A stretch of DNA of 64,000 bases, from NCBI GenBank assembly GCA_039640505.1, contig CP046865.1, forward strand, positions 620,001-684,000. Direction: 5' to 3'. Shown in pieces: positions 32,751 to 44,318 of this stretch. The translations under genes and the position numbers were made by a program. This stretch comes from Rhodobacteraceae bacterium Araon29. Its GTDB lineage: Bacteria > Pseudomonadota > Alphaproteobacteria > Rhodobacterales > Rhodobacteraceae. Within the stretch, counting starts at the first letter, position 1. Each line of letters starts with the position of its first letter. The notes below the pieces were generated by a model. That model searched no databases, had not been told where the DNA came from, and worked only from the letters and a program-made list of their open reading frames with translations.

Positions 32751-32775
32751 AGAAAATTGAAAGGTGATATCGACC

Positions 32776-35700
32776 ATGGCTCAAAGCTACATTGGCCAAA
32801 AACGTCTTCGTAAGTATTACGGTAAAATCCGTGAAGTTCTTGAAATGCCGAACCTGATTGAGGTTCAAAAATCCTCTTATGATCTGTTTCTAAAGTCTGG
32901 TGATCAGCCAGTGCCTTTGGACGGTGAAGGCATAAAAGGCGTTTTTCAGTCCGTTTTTCCGATTAAGGATTTTAACGAAACATCCGTTTTGGAATTTGTT
33001 AGCTATGATTTGGAAAAGCCCAAATACGATGTAGAAGAGTGTCAGCAACGTGACATGACCTATAGCGCGCCACTTAAAGTGACGCTGCGCTTGATTGTGT
33101 TTGATGTCGACGAAGATACAGGCGCCAAATCTGTCAAAGATATCAAAGAGCAAGATGTCTTTATGGGCGATATGCCTTTGATGACGCCAAACGGGACCTT
33201 TGTCGTCAATGGCACAGAGCGTGTTATCGTTTCCCAGATGCACCGCTCGCCAGGGGTATTTTTCGACCATGACAAAGGCAAAACCCACAGCTCGGGTAAG
33301 TTGTTGTTTGCCTGCCGTATAATTCCCTATCGCGGCTCGTGGCTGGACTTTGAATTTGATGCGAAAGACATTGTGTTCGCTCGTATTGACCGGCGCCGTA
33401 AATTGCCTGTGACCACGCTTCTCTACTCGCTAGGCTTGGATCAGGAAGGCATTATGGATGCCTATTATGATACGGTTGATTACAAACTTTCCGAGGGTAA
33501 AGGGTGGGTTACAAAATTCTTCCCTGAGCGCGTGCGTGGTACGCGCCCCCTCTATGATCTGGTGGATGCGGCTTCGGGTGAGGTTATTGGCGAATCCGGT
33601 AAAAAAATGACCCCTCGGGCGGTTAAAAAATTGATTGATGCTGGCAAGGTGACAGAGCTTCTGTTGCCATTCGAGCAAATCGTTGGAAAATTTGTCGCGC
33701 GCGATATTATTAACGAAGAGAATGGCGCAATCTACGTCGAGGCTGGCGATGAATTGACGCTGGAATACGATAAAGGGGGTGAAATCTCTGGTGGATCGCT
33801 CAAAGAGCTGATCGATGCAGGCTTTACCGATATTCCGGTTCTGGACATCGATAATATCAACGTTGGTCCATATATGCGCAACACTATGGCGCAAGATAAA
33901 AACATGAGCCGCGAAACCGCGCTTATGGATATTTACCGAGTCATGCGCCCCGGTGAGCCGCCAACTGTGGATGCCGCCTCTGCGCTGTTTGATACATTGT
34001 TCTTTGATAGCGAACGCTATGATTTATCAGCTGTTGGCCGGGTTAAAATGAACATGCGTCTGGCATTGGACGCAGAAGACACCCAACGCACGTTGCGCAA
34101 AGAAGACATTGTTGCCTGTATCAAGGCCCTTGTTGAATTGCGTGACGGCAAAGGCGATGTGGACGACATTGATCACCTTGGAAATCGCCGCGTGCGGTCA
34201 GTTGGTGAGTTGATGGAAAACCAATATCGTGTTGGATTGTTGCGCATGGAGCGCGCGATCAAAGAGCGCATGTCATCGGTTGAGATTGACACAGTGATGC
34301 CGCAGGATTTGATCAACGCGAAACCTGCCGCAGCGGCTGTGCGTGAATTCTTTGGCTCAAGCCAGCTTTCACAATTTATGGACCAAACAAACCCCTTGTC
34401 TGAGGTGACGCATAAACGCCGCCTCTCGGCGCTAGGGCCAGGCGGGCTTACCCGCGAGCGGGCAGGCTTTGAGGTGCGCGACGTACATGCCACCCATTAT
34501 GGCCGCATGTGTCCGATTGAAACCCCGGAAGGGCCAAACATTGGTCTGATTAACTCGCTTGCAACCTTTGCTCGGGTGAACAAATACGGTTTTATCGAAA
34601 CCCCTTACCGTGTTGTCAAAGATGCACAGGTTACTGACGAAGTGCATTATATGTCGGCCACGGAAGAAATGCGGCACACTGTGGCGCAGGCGAACGCAAC
34701 CTTGGATGAACAAGGCCGATTCCAAAACGAATTGGTCAGCACCCGCCAAGCTGGCGATTATACACTCGCACCGCGCGAAAGTGTTGATTTGATTGATGTA
34801 AGCCCGAAACAGTTGGTATCGGTTGCCGCCTCGCTTATTCCGTTTTTGGAAAATGACGATGCCAACCGTGCGCTGATGGGATCAAACATGCAACGTCAGG
34901 CTGTGCCATTGCTGCGTGCAGAAGCGCCGCTTGTTGGCACAGGTATCGAAGAAGTCGTAGCGCGGGATTCTGGTGCTGCGATTATGGCCAAACGCGCCGG
35001 TGTCGTCGATCAGGTAGACGCGCAACGGATTGTGATCCGGGCGACAGCAGATCTTGAAATGGGCGATGCTGGCGTTGACATCTACCGGATGCGTAAGTTT
35101 CAGCGCAGCAACCAAAACACCTGTATCAACCAACGACCATTGGTCAAAGTGGGTCAGACGGTCAACAAGGGTGAGGTGATCGCAGATGGTCCGTCAACCG
35201 ACCTTGGTGAATTGGCGCTTGGCAAAAACGTTGTCGTCGCCTTTATGCCTTGGAATGGCTACAACTACGAGGACTCGATCCTTATCTCAGAGCGTGTCGC
35301 ACGCGATGACGTCTTTACCTCGGTTCATATTGAGGAATTCGAAGTTGCTGCCCGTGATACCAAGCTTGGACCAGAAGAAATCACTCGTGATATTCCAAAT
35401 GTTGGCGAGGAAGCCTTGCGCAACCTCGACGAAGCCGGAATTGTATATATCGGCGCTGATGTAGAGCCGGGTGATATTCTGGTAGGTAAAATCACGCCCA
35501 AAGGTGAAAGCCCGATGACCCCAGAAGAAAAACTTCTCAGGGCGATTTTTGGCGAAAAAGCCTCAGATGTGCGCGATACATCTTTGCGTGTTAAGCCTGG
35601 GGATTTTGGTACAGTTGTTGAAGTCCGCGTGTTCAACCGCCACGGCGTTGAAAAAGACGAGCGTGCTTTGCAAATTGAACGCGAAGAGGTCGAAAGCCTT

Positions 35701-36912
35701 GCGCGCGACCGCGATGACGAGCTTGCGATCCTCGATCGTAATATCTATGCGCGTCTGAAAGCCCGGATTATGGGCAAAGTGGCGGTAAAAGGTCCCAAAG
35801 GGGTCAAGTCAAACGCTGTTATCGACGAAGAGCTGCTTGAAACCCTAACCCGTGGTCAATGGTGGCAACTGGCGCTTTCCGAAGAGCAAGACGCGCAAGA
35901 GGTCGAAGCGCTTCATGAGCAATATGAGGTGCAAAAACGCACTTTAGATGCCCGCTTTGAAGACAAAGTTGAAAAAGTCCGTCGGGGCGATGATTTGCCG
36001 CCCGGTGTGATGAAAATGGTCAAAGTCTTCATCGCGGTGAAGCGTAAGCTGCAACCTGGTGATAAAATGGCCGGACGTCACGGCAATAAAGGTGTGATTT
36101 CAAAAGTGGTTCCAATGGAAGATATGCCATTCTTGGCAGATGGAACACCTGTTGATTTCTGTCTGAACCCGCTCGGCGTGCCCTCTCGGATGAACGTTGG
36201 TCAGATTTTGGAAACCCATATGGGCTGGGCCGCGCGCTCGCTTGGTCTAAAGATTGACGATGCTTTGCAAGATTATCGCCGCTCTGGCGATTTGACGCCT
36301 GTTCGTGAAGCCATGAAACTGGCCTATGGCGATGATGTTTATGCCGAGGGCATTGGAAACATGAACGAAGATGAGTTGATTGAAGCCGCTGGTAATGTGT
36401 GCACAGGTGTCCCGATTGCGACGCCAGTTTTTGACGGCGCCAAAGAGGGCGATGTGAATGACTCGCTGGTTCGGGCGGGCTTTGACCAGTCTGGTCAGTC
36501 GATCCTGTTTGACGGGCGTACCGGCGAACAATTTAGCCGTCCGGTCACTGTTGGCATCAAATATCTGCTCAAACTGCATCACCTTGTTGACGATAAAATC
36601 CATGCCCGTTCAACCGGTCCTTACAGCCTTGTCACCCAGCAACCATTGGGCGGTAAAGCACAGTTTGGTGGTCAGCGGTTCGGTGAAATGGAGGTCTGGG
36701 CACTGGAAGCATATGGCGCAGCTTACACACTGCAAGAAATGCTGACGGTGAAATCGGATGATGTTGCCGGTCGGACCAAGGTCTATGAATCAATCGTTAA
36801 AGGCGAAGACAACTTTGAAGCGGGCGTGCCTGAAAGCTTTAATGTGCTTGTCAAAGAAGTCCGCGGCCTTGGCCTAAATATGGAACTCCTGGACGCGGAG
36901 GAAGGGGAATAA
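32776..36912 (+). CDS. rpoB: DNA-directed RNA polymerase subunit beta
   Basis: RNA polymerase beta subunit of 1378 residues from the ATG at 32776. The rifampicin-binding region is wild type in pattern ([21 protein letters not shown], then [10 protein letters not shown]). Later blocks such as [14 protein letters not shown] and [24 protein letters not shown] form the active-site face. It is preceded by a structured leader and followed after 51 bases by rpoC. Confidence 0.98.
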   Translation: MAQSYIGQKRLRKYYGKIREVLEMPNLIEVQKSSYDLFLKSGDQPVPLDGEGIKGVFQSVFPIKDFNETSVLEFVSYDLEKPKYDVEECQQRDMTYSAPLKVTLRLIVFDVDEDTGAKSVKDIKEQDVFMGDMPLMTPNGTFVVNGTERVIVSQMHRSPGVFFDHDKGKTHSSGKLLFACRIIPYRGSWLDFEFDAKDIVFARIDRRRKLPVTTLLYSLGLDQEGIMDAYYDTVDYKLSEGKGWVTKFFPERVRGTRPLYDLVDAASGEVIGESGKKMTPRAVKKLIDAGKVTELLLPFEQIVGKFVARDIINEENGAIYVEAGDELTLEYDKGGEISGGSLKELIDAGFTDIPVLDIDNINVGPYMRNTMAQDKNMSRETALMDIYRVMRPGEPPTVDAASALFDTLFFDSERYDLSAVGRVKMNMRLALDAEDTQRTLRKEDIVACIKALVELRDGKGDVDDIDHLGNRRVRSVGELMENQYRVGLLRMERAIKERMSSVEIDTVMPQDLINAKPAAAAVREFFGSSQLSQFMDQTNPLSEVTHKRRLSALGPGGLTRERAGFEVRDVHATHYGRMCPIETPEGPNIGLINSLATFARVNKYGFIETPYRVVKDAQVTDEVHYMSATEEMRHTVAQANATLDEQGRFQNELVSTRQAGDYTLAPRESVDLIDVSPKQLVSVAASLIPFLENDDANRALMGSNMQRQAVPLLRAEAPLVGTGIEEVVARDSGAAIMAKRAGVVDQVDAQRIVIRATADLEMGDAGVDIYRMRKFQRSNQNTCINQRPLVKVGQTVNKGEVIADGPSTDLGELALGKNVVVAFMPWNGYNYEDSILISERVARDDVFTSVHIEEFEVAARDTKLGPEEITRDIPNVGEEALRNLDEAGIVYIGADVEPGDILVGKITPKGESPMTPEEKLLRAIFGEKASDVRDTSLRVKPGDFGTVVEVRVFNRHGVEKDERALQIEREEVESLARDRDDELAILDRNIYARLKARIMGKVAVKGPKGVKSNAVIDEELLETLTRGQWWQLALSEEQDAQEVEALHEQYEVQKRTLDARFEDKVEKVRRGDDLPPGVMKMVKVFIAVKRKLQPGDKMAGRHGNKGVISKVVPMEDMPFLADGTPVDFCLNPLGVPSRMNVGQILETHMGWAARSLGLKIDDALQDYRRSGDLTPVREAMKLAYGDDVYAEGIGNMNEDELIEAAGNVCTGVPIATPVFDGAKEGDVNDSLVRAGFDQSGQSILFDGRTGEQFSRPVTVGIKYLLKLHHLVDDKIHARSTGPYSLVTQQPLGGKAQFGGQRFGEMEVWALEAYGAAYTLQEMLTVKSDDVAGRTKVYESIVKGEDNFEAGVPESFNVLVKEVRGLGLNMELLDAEEGE

Positions 36913-36963
36913 GGCGCGCGCTTTATTCTCCCCCCCCTTCGTCCCTAATTTGAGGAAATCAAA

Positions 36964-39900
36964 ATGAACCAGGAACTGACAAACAACCCATTTAACCCAT
37001 TGGCCTCACCTAAGGTGTTTGACGAGATCAAAGTATCACTCGCCAGCCCCGAGCGGATTTTGTCGTGGTCATTCGGTGAAATTAAAAAACCAGAAACCAT
37101 CAACTACCGGACATTCAAGCCGGAACGCGACGGCCTGTTCTGTGCTCGGATTTTTGGCCCGACCAAAGATTACGAATGTCTGTGCGGCAAATATAAGCGG
37201 ATGAAATATCGCGGCGTTGTATGCGAAAAATGCGGCGTTGAAGTCACGTTGCAAAAAGTCCGCCGCGAGCGGATGGGCCACATTGAGCTGGCCTCACCCG
37301 TTGCCCATATCTGGTTTTTAAAATCACTGCCGTCGCGCATTGGTCTTATGCTTGATATGACCCTGCGCGATCTTGAGCGGGTGCTCTATTTTGAAAACTA
37401 TGTGGTGATCGAGCCCGGTCTGACCGATCTGACCTATGGACAGATGATGACCGAAGAAGAGTATATGGAGGCGCAAGATACCTTTGGTATGGATGCCTTT
37501 ACCGCCAATATTGGCGCGGAAGCCATTCGCGAAATGCTCGCGGCCATTGATCTTGAGACCGAAGCCGAGCAATTGCGCGCCGATCTCAAAGAAGCAACAG
37601 GCGAGTTGAAGCCAAAGAAAATCATCAAACGGCTTAAAGTGGTGGAAAGCTTTTTGGAATCTGGCAACCGCCCAGAGTGGATGATCCTTACAGTGGTTCC
37701 TGTGATCCCGCCAGAATTGCGCCCTTTGGTGCCACTGGATGGTGGCCGCTTTGCGACCTCGGATCTGAACGACCTTTACCGCCGTGTGATCAACCGTAAC
37801 AACCGCCTGAAGCGTTTGATTGAATTGCGCGCACCTGATATCATCGTGCGCAACGAAAAGCGGATGTTGCAGGAATCTGTTGATGCATTGTTTGACAATG
37901 GTCGCCGCGGCCGTGTCATTACCGGTGCCAATAAGCGCCCTCTAAAGTCTTTGTCAGATATGCTCAAAGGCAAACAGGGTCGTTTCCGTCAGAACCTGCT
38001 TGGTAAGCGGGTTGATTTCTCGGGTCGTTCGGTGATTGTGACCGGCCCGGAATTAAAACTGCACCAATGCGGTCTGCCCAAGAAGATGGCGCTTGAGCTG
38101 TTTAAGCCGTTTATCTACAGCCGGCTTGAGGCAAAAGGTCTATCAAGCACGGTCAAACAGGCCAAGAAGCTGGTGGAAAAAGAACGCCCTGAGGTGTGGG
38201 ATATCCTTGATGAGGTGATCCGCGAACATCCGGTGATGTTGAACCGCGCCCCAACCTTGCACCGCTTGGGCATTCAGGCGTTTGAACCTGTTCTGATCGA
38301 AGGCAAGGCGATCCAGTTGCATCCGCTTGTTTGTTCAGCGTTCAACGCCGACTTCGACGGTGACCAGATGGCGGTACACGTACCGCTAAGCCTTGAGGCA
38401 CAGCTGGAAGCTCGGGTTCTTATGATGTCGACAAACAACGTCTTGTCGCCTGCCAACGGCGCGCCGATCATCGTGCCTTCTCAGGATATGATCCTTGGGC
38501 TGTATTACACCACGATCATGCGCGCAGGCATGAAAGGCGAAGGCATGGTCTTTTCCTCGATTGAAGAAGTGCAATACGCTTTGGATACGGATGTGGTGCA
38601 TTTGCACGCAAAAATTACCGCCCGTATTCCTCAGATCGACGAGCATGGCATTGAGGTCAGCAAACGCTTTGAAACCACACCAGGTCGGGTGCGGTTAGGG
38701 TCTTTGCTGCCAAAAAATGCCAAAGCGCCTTTTCATTTGGTCAACGACTTAATGCGCAAAAAAGATGTGCAGCGTGTGATTGATACGGTTTATCGCTATT
38801 GCGGCCAGAAAGAGTCCGTAATTTTCTGTGATCAAATCATGACCATGGGCTTCCAAGAGGCCTTCAAGGCCGGGATTTCCTTTGGTAAGGACGACATGGT
38901 TATCCCGGATAGCAAATGGCCTATCGTTGATGAAACCCGCGGTCAGGTCAAAGATTTTGAACAGCAATATATGGATGGTTTGATCACCCAAGGTGAAAAG
39001 TACAACAAGGTGGTCGATGCTTGGTCAAAGTGTAACGACAAAGTCACCGATGCCATGATGAACACAATTTCTGCCTCTTCTCAGGATGAAAGTGGCGCAG
39101 ATATTGAACCAAATAGCGTCTATATGATGGCGCACTCAGGGGCTCGTGGATCGGTCACCCAGATGAAGCAGCTTGGCGGTATGCGCGGGCTGATGGCAAA
39201 ACCGAACGGCGATATTATCGAAACACCGATTGTGTCCAACTTTAAAGAAGGCTTAACGGTTCTTGAATACTTCAACTCGACCCACGGCGCTCGTAAAGGT
39301 CTGTCCGACACGGCGCTCAAAACCGCGAACTCGGGGTATTTGACACGTAGGTTGGTGGATGTGGCACAGGATTGCATTGTCAGAATGCGCGATTGCGGCA
39401 CTGAAAATTCGATCACCGCAGAAACCGCTGTGAACGATGGTGAGGTTGTTAGTTCACTGGCAGAGCGCGTGCTTGGCCGGGTTGCGGCTGAGGATATTCT
39501 CAAACCGGGAACTGACGAAGTGATTGCAGCCAAAGGCACCTTGATTGACGAGCTGATCGCCGATGCGATTGACGCGGCTGGGTTGCAGTCTGCACGTATC
39601 CGAAGCCCACTAACCTGTGAAGCCGAAGAAGGCGTTTGTTCAATGTGCTATGGTCGGGACCTGGCACGTGGTACGATTGTCAATATCGGTGAAGCGGTTG
39701 GTATTATCGCGGCGCAGTCCATTGGCGAGCCTGGTACGCAGCTGACTATGCGGACATTCCACATCGGTGGGGTGGCACAAGGTGGTCAGCAATCGTTCCT
39801 TGAGGCCAGCCAAGATGGGGTTATTACCTTTGAAAATGCGCAAACGCTGAAAAACGCCAACGGTGAAACATTGGTGATGGGACGCAACATGAAACTGTTG

Positions 39901-41205
39901 ATCCTTGATGAGCATGGCGAAGAACGTGCCAGCCACAAATTGGGCTACGGCAGTAAATTGTTTGTCAAAGCCAAGGCTAAAATTAGCCGTGGTGACAAGC
40001 TGTTTGAATGGGATCCTTATACCCTACCGATCATTGCCGAAAAGGCTGGTATGGCCAAACATGTGGATCTGGTCAACGGTGTTGCTGTGCGCGAAGTAAC
40101 CGATGATGCCACTGGCATGACCCAAAAAATCGTAACAGATTGGAGGGCCGCGCCAAAGGGCAATGAGCTTAAGCCAGAGATCATTCTAAGCGATGAAAGT
40201 GGCGAGCCAGTGCGCAATGATGCGGGCAACCCGATCACCTATCCGATGTCTGTTGACGCGATTCTGTCCGTTGAAGATGGGCAGCAGATTGCAGCCGGTG
40301 ATGTGGTTGCGCGTATTCCGCGTGAGGGTGCTAAAACCAAGGACATCACCGGTGGTCTGCCACGGGTTGCCGAACTGTTTGAAGCGCGCCGCCCGAAAGA
40401 TCATGCCATTATTGCCGAAACAGACGGCTATGTGCGCTTTGGTCGGGACTATAAAAACAAGCGGCGGATCAGCATTGAGCCGACCGATGAAAGTCTTGAT
40501 CTGGTCGAATATATGGTGCCAAAAGGTAAACACATCCCTGTTGTCGAAGGTGACTTTGTGCAAAAGGGTGACTTTATCATGGATGGTAACCCTGCACCGC
40601 ATGATATCCTTGCAATTATGGGAATCGAGGCGCTGGCCAACTATATGATCGACGAAGTGCAGGATGTGTATCGTTTGCAGGGCGTTAAAATCAACGACAA
40701 GCACATCGAAGTGATCGTGCGCCAAATGCTTCAAAAGTGGGAAATCTCTGATAGTGGTGATACCACTTTGCTGAAAGGTGAACATGTCGATAAGGCAGAG
40801 TTCGATGCTGCCAATGATAAGGCATTGGCCAAGGGCGGCCGCCCAGCGCAAGGTGAGCCAATCCTGTTGGGCATTACCAAAGCATCCTTGCAAACACGCT
40901 CGTTCATTTCTGCAGCCTCATTCCAGGAAACCACGCGTGTTCTGACAGAAGCCTCTGTTCAGGGTAAAAGGGACAAGCTGGTTGGCTTGAAAGAAAATGT
41001 CATCGTTGGCCGGTTGATCCCGGCGGGCACCGGCGGGGCGACGCAGCGCGTTCGGCGGATTGCTTCTGAGCGCGATAATGTAGTGCTTCAGGCGCGCCAA
41101 GAAGAGGCGCAGGCGGCCGCTGCATTGGCGGCACCGCAAGATGATATTTTCAAGTCTACTGATGACGGCGACAGCAATCTTGCTGATATGCCAGAAATGG
41201 ACTAG
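36964..41205 (+). CDS. rpoC: DNA-directed RNA polymerase subunit beta prime
   Basis: RNA polymerase beta prime subunit of 1413 residues. The catalytic magnesium motif NADFDGDQM is present, as are the N-terminal zinc ribbon ([20 protein letters not shown], four cysteines near residue 72) and the second zinc site ([13 protein letters not shown]). The trigger loop region ([16 protein letters not shown]) is typical. It ends the rpoBC transcript at a terminator at 41219-41249. Confidence 0.98.
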   Translation: MNQELTNNPFNPLASPKVFDEIKVSLASPERILSWSFGEIKKPETINYRTFKPERDGLFCARIFGPTKDYECLCGKYKRMKYRGVVCEKCGVEVTLQKVRRERMGHIELASPVAHIWFLKSLPSRIGLMLDMTLRDLERVLYFENYVVIEPGLTDLTYGQMMTEEEYMEAQDTFGMDAFTANIGAEAIREMLAAIDLETEAEQLRADLKEATGELKPKKIIKRLKVVESFLESGNRPEWMILTVVPVIPPELRPLVPLDGGRFATSDLNDLYRRVINRNNRLKRLIELRAPDIIVRNEKRMLQESVDALFDNGRRGRVITGANKRPLKSLSDMLKGKQGRFRQNLLGKRVDFSGRSVIVTGPELKLHQCGLPKKMALELFKPFIYSRLEAKGLSSTVKQAKKLVEKERPEVWDILDEVIREHPVMLNRAPTLHRLGIQAFEPVLIEGKAIQLHPLVCSAFNADFDGDQMAVHVPLSLEAQLEARVLMMSTNNVLSPANGAPIIVPSQDMILGLYYTTIMRAGMKGEGMVFSSIEEVQYALDTDVVHLHAKITARIPQIDEHGIEVSKRFETTPGRVRLGSLLPKNAKAPFHLVNDLMRKKDVQRVIDTVYRYCGQKESVIFCDQIMTMGFQEAFKAGISFGKDDMVIPDSKWPIVDETRGQVKDFEQQYMDGLITQGEKYNKVVDAWSKCNDKVTDAMMNTISASSQDESGADIEPNSVYMMAHSGARGSVTQMKQLGGMRGLMAKPNGDIIETPIVSNFKEGLTVLEYFNSTHGARKGLSDTALKTANSGYLTRRLVDVAQDCIVRMRDCGTENSITAETAVNDGEVVSSLAERVLGRVAAEDILKPGTDEVIAAKGTLIDELIADAIDAAGLQSARIRSPLTCEAEEGVCSMCYGRDLARGTIVNIGEAVGIIAAQSIGEPGTQLTMRTFHIGGVAQGGQQSFLEASQDGVITFENAQTLKNANGETLVMGRNMKLLILDEHGEERASHKLGYGSKLFVKAKAKISRGDKLFEWDPYTLPIIAEKAGMAKHVDLVNGVAVREVTDDATGMTQKIVTDWRAAPKGNELKPEIILSDESGEPVRNDAGNPITYPMSVDAILSVEDGQQIAAGDVVARIPREGAKTKDITGGLPRVAELFEARRPKDHAIIAETDGYVRFGRDYKNKRRISIEPTDESLDLVEYMVPKGKHIPVVEGDFVQKGDFIMDGNPAPHDILAIMGIEALANYMIDEVQDVYRLQGVKINDKHIEVIVRQMLQKWEISDSGDTTLLKGEHVDKAEFDAANDKALAKGGRPAQGEPILLGITKASLQTRSFISAASFQETTRVLTEASVQGKRDKLVGLKENVIVGRLIPAGTGGATQRVRRIASERDNVVLQARQEEAQAAAALAAPQDDIFKSTDDGDSNLADMPEMD

Positions 41206-41218
41206 GAAATTTGATAGA

Positions 41219-41249
41219 GTCCGGCGCTATGCGTCGGGCTTTATTTTTT
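41219..41249 (+). terminator. Rho-independent terminator after rpoC
   Basis: GTCCGGCGC-tat-GCGTCGGGC makes a nine-pair stem with two G-T pairs, followed by TTTATTTTTT. Position right after rpoC fits. Confidence 0.85.
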
Positions 41250-41384
41250 GACTATATAATTTCGCAGTTAAATTCAGTGCATGAGTGACTTGCCAACGAC
41301 AGCGGTACTTTGTTCTATACATTTGCGCAAAAGCCCGATTATATCATATATATTCGATGGCCATAGTGCCCAAAAATTCTTCAA

Positions 41385-42284
41385 ATGAGTGGGCAAATGG
41401 CGAACTATTCAGAAAATGTAAGAGGTGCGCTGTTGATGGTTGCCAGTATGGCAGCTTTTACGTTCAATGACGTATTTATTAAACTTTTGGGGGCGGAGCT
41501 CCCCTTGTTTCAGATCTTGATGCTGCGCGGTATGCTCACTTCCTTGTGCATTTTTATACTGTGCATATATTTCAAGGCGTGGACGTTTAATATTGCACCA
41601 AGAGATTGGCGGCTTATTGGCCTTAGATCCTTGGGGGATATTGGCGCATCCTACTTTTTTCTAACAGCTCTTTTCAATATGCCATTGGCAAACGCTACTT
41701 CGATCCTGCAACTGCTGCCGCTCACAGTGGCGCTGGGGGGCATACTTTTTTTTCAAGAGGTCATCGGTTGGCGGCGCGCTCTGGCAATTGCTATTGGATT
41801 TGGGGGAATGTTTTTGATTGTGCGCCCAGGAATCGAGGGTTTCAACCATTATTCCTTTTATGCGCTCATTGCGGTTGGGTTTGTGACCCTGCGCGATTTG
41901 GTGACGCGTAAAATAGGGCGCGAAGTGCCGTCATTAATGGTGACATTTTTCAACGCGCTTTCCATTTGCCTTTATTCAACAATTGCGATGCTCTGGGTTG
42001 ACTGGGTTCCAGTTGGTTCAACCAATATTGTATATCTGGTCACAGCAGCTTTTTTGGTGAGCGCCGCCTATCTCTTAAGCGTTTTGGTGATGCGGCAGGG
42101 TGAGGTATCCTTTATCGCACCTTTTCGCTATACAGGTTTGATCTGGGCTCTGGTGTTAGGGTTTATATTTTTCGATCATTGGCCAGATACGCTTACGCTC
42201 ATTGGCGCTGGCGTGATAGTGATGTCGGGTCTGTTTACCATGTGGCGTGAAACCCAGATCAAAGCGCGGACCAAGCCGCTTTAA
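41385..42284 (+). CDS. DMT superfamily (EamA) transporter
   Basis: Ten-helix membrane transporter of 299 residues with two EamA repeats. The first repeat contains GALLMVASMAAFTFNDVFIKLLGAELPLFQILMLRG, and the second half starts near residue 148 with YSFYALIAVGFVTLRDLVTRK. Such proteins export metabolites or amino acids; the substrate cannot be predicted. Its 3' end overlaps by 26 bases the end of the convergent glycosyltransferase gene. An alternative ATG at 41397 exists. Confidence 0.87.
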   Translation: MSGQMANYSENVRGALLMVASMAAFTFNDVFIKLLGAELPLFQILMLRGMLTSLCIFILCIYFKAWTFNIAPRDWRLIGLRSLGDIGASYFFLTALFNMPLANATSILQLLPLTVALGGILFFQEVIGWRRALAIAIGFGGMFLIVRPGIEGFNHYSFYALIAVGFVTLRDLVTRKIGREVPSLMVTFFNALSICLYSTIAMLWVDWVPVGSTNIVYLVTAAFLVSAAYLLSVLVMRQGEVSFIAPFRYTGLIWALVLGFIFFDHWPDTLTLIGAGVIVMSGLFTMWRETQIKARTKPL

Positions 42285-43068
42285 CTGCTGTTTCGTCGAT
42301 ATTGAAGTTTTGCTTAAAATAGTTTCGCGACCCTTCATCCAAAGCGGCATACTCAAAACTAGGCTGTCGTCGGTTTGCAAGAGAATCATTGTCACCATGA
42401 AAACTGCGTACAAACATGTCCAGATGTGAAAGCGACAAAACAGGCATAAATTCATGCAACCGATGATGGCCATAATTAAGAATACTGCGTTCGACCTTAG
42501 GTCTTAAAACGATTGCAAGAGCGGGCGTCCAGAGCTTTTGTTTCACGACCGCTGCCTTGATACCTTTGCGCCCCGGAATAACAGCATAGCCACTGCAAAA
42601 ATCAATTGCAAAGCGGCGGCCATATCTAAATAGCTCTTGATTATGAGTAATGACTTGCCTCAGCTCAGCAATAAAATCGAGATGAACAGCATCATCATCA
42701 TCTAATCTAAATTGGGCACAAATTGGCGCCTCCCAGTTCCGCACTGAATTAACCACCTCTTGAGCAACTTGCCGGTAGGGGCCGCTGGGCCGCTCAACAA
42801 TTTTGATTTGGGGAACATTGGCCGTAACCTCGTAAAGTCGGTCTTTGGCATGGCGGGGCAGGCTATCTCCAATTAGAATCGCAAAGGTGAAATTTGGATC
42901 GCTTTGAGAGCGGATAGAGGGCAGGGTTAACGTTTCAAAAGCGCTGAAACGCATGTTGAGCCGCTCCTGGGAATAAAGGTAGTTACAACGCGCTTCTACG
43001 GTGTTGTGCTCATTTTGAAAACCACCCACTGCGGGATAGGAAAATCGACAGATTCCGAGTATTTGCAT
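42259..43068 (-). CDS. Putative rhamnosyltransferase-type glycosyltransferase
   Basis: Cytoplasmic protein of 269 residues. It starts ILGICRFSYPAVGGFQ, has an early LNMRFSAFETLTLPSIRSQSD block and a QFRLDDDDAVHLDFI motif near residue 120 that should bind the metal and nucleotide sugar. The layout is that of the putative rhamnosyl transferase family (PF11316). It probably adds a sugar to a surface polysaccharide or protein. It stands alone, its 3' end overlapping the DMT gene, and is divergent from the rpsL promoter. Confidence 0.8.
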   Translation of the reverse strand: MQILGICRFSYPAVGGFQNEHNTVEARCNYLYSQERLNMRFSAFETLTLPSIRSQSDPNFTFAILIGDSLPRHAKDRLYEVTANVPQIKIVERPSGPYRQVAQEVVNSVRNWEAPICAQFRLDDDDAVHLDFIAELRQVITHNQELFRYGRRFAIDFCSGYAVIPGRKGIKAAVVKQKLWTPALAIVLRPKVERSILNYGHHRLHEFMPVLSLSHLDMFVRSFHGDNDSLANRRQPSFEYAALDEGSRNYFKQNFNIDETAVKAAWSAL

Positions 43069-43186
43069 GAATTAATACAGCCAATTAAAAAAAACGATAC
43101 GGCAACGAACACCAATGGAATTAAAGCGTAAGCACCGATAAAGAATGTTTAACATTCCCAGTTGGATTTTACCACTGAACCGTGTG

Positions 43187-43215
43187 TTGACAACATGATC
43201 GACTCCCCCTATACG
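43187..43215 (+). promoter_or_regulatory. Strong sigma-70 promoter of the str operon
   Basis: TTGACA (43187-43192) and TATACG (43210-43215) are separated by exactly 17 bases, a near-consensus promoter. It would give an untranslated leader of about 220 bases before rpsL; that leader holds no other gene. The whole gap 43069-43442 is otherwise empty. Confidence 0.75.
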
Positions 43216-43442
43216 CACGCTATCTCGGCTTCGGGGGTCGCCCCATAGCTGACTTCAGGTTTGAAGTGGTCAAGATCCGGGCTTAGGCCTCGATCCTCTG
43301 GAAACCCACCGCGTCGTTCCCGCGAACGAGGGGACGCATGCGGTTTTTGTGTTTTGCGGACGCGCGGAGCACGGCAAAGTGAACTGCATGGGCAATGGCT
43401 TGTGCGCGATTGATATGTAAGAGCGAAACGGGAAGAACCGGA

Positions 43443-43814
43443 ATGCCAACAATACAGCAGCTGATCCGCAAGCCGCGGCAGCCTAAAGTGAAACGGTCCA
43501 AGTCAATGCACCTGCAGGAGTGCCCACAAAAGCGTGGCGTCTGCACAAGGGTTTATACAACGACACCGAAAAAACCAAACTCTGCGATGCGGAAGGTTGC
43601 CAAAGTGCGGCTCACCAATGGTTTCGAGGTGATTAGCTATATCCCGGGTGAAAAGCACAATCTGCAAGAACACTCAGTGGTATTGATCCGCGGTGGCCGG
43701 GTCAAAGACCTTCCTGGTGTTCGCTATCACATCCTGCGCGGTGTTTTGGATACGCAAGGTGTCAAAGATCGCAAACAGCGCCGTTCAAAATATGGCGCAA
43801 AGCGTCCGAAATAA
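43443..43814 (+). CDS. rpsL: 30S ribosomal protein S12
   Basis: Ribosomal protein S12 of 123 residues, from [22 protein letters not shown]. The decoding-site loops TTPKKPNSA (K43) and GGRVKDLPG (K88) carry the wild-type lysines, so streptomycin sensitivity is expected from this protein. The start at 43443 gives the family N-terminus, not the upstream ATG at 43395. It begins the rpsL-rpsG-fusA-tuf group. Confidence 0.98.
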   Translation: MPTIQQLIRKPRQPKVKRSKSMHLQECPQKRGVCTRVYTTTPKKPNSAMRKVAKVRLTNGFEVISYIPGEKHNLQEHSVVLIRGGRVKDLPGVRYHILRGVLDTQGVKDRKQRRSKYGAKRPK

Positions 43815-43826
43815 GAGGTTTAAGAT

Positions 43827-44297
43827 ATGTCTCGTCGTCACGCAGCTGAGAAGCGCGAAATTCTACCCGATGCCAAGTTTGGCGATCGTGTTTTGTCAAA
43901 ATTTATGAATAACCTGATGATCGACGGTAAAAAGTCGATCGCAGAGACAATTGTTTACAACGCGCTTGACCGGGTTGAATCGAAAATTAAACGCGCGCCT
44001 GTGGAAGTGTTCCACGAAGCTCTGGAAAATATCAAACCAGCGGTTGAAGTGCGCTCTCGTCGGGTTGGCGGTGCGACATATCAGGTGCCTGTCGAAGTGC
44101 GTCCAGAGCGCCGTGAAGCTCTGGCCATCCGTTGGCTGATCACCGCATCGCGCGGTCGCAATGAAAACACCATGGAAGAGCGCTTGGCTGGTGAATTGCT
44201 AGATGCCGTAAATTCCCGCGGTTCCGCGGTTAAGAAACGTGAAGACACGCATAAAATGGCAGATGCGAACAAAGCATTCAGCCATTATCGTTGGTAA
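43827..44297 (+). CDS. rpsG: 30S ribosomal protein S7
   Basis: Ribosomal protein S7 of 156 residues ([27 protein letters not shown], then the conserved [27 protein letters not shown]). It organises the 3' domain of 16S rRNA at the E site and is the autogenous regulator of this operon in other bacteria. It lies 12 bases after rpsL and 21 before fusA. Confidence 0.98.
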   Translation: MSRRHAAEKREILPDAKFGDRVLSKFMNNLMIDGKKSIAETIVYNALDRVESKIKRAPVEVFHEALENIKPAVEVRSRRVGGATYQVPVEVRPERREALAIRWLITASRGRNENTMEERLAGELLDAVNSRGSAVKKREDTHKMADANKAFSHYRW

Positions 44298-44318
44298 TTT
44301 TTTAGAGGCTGCAGAGAC

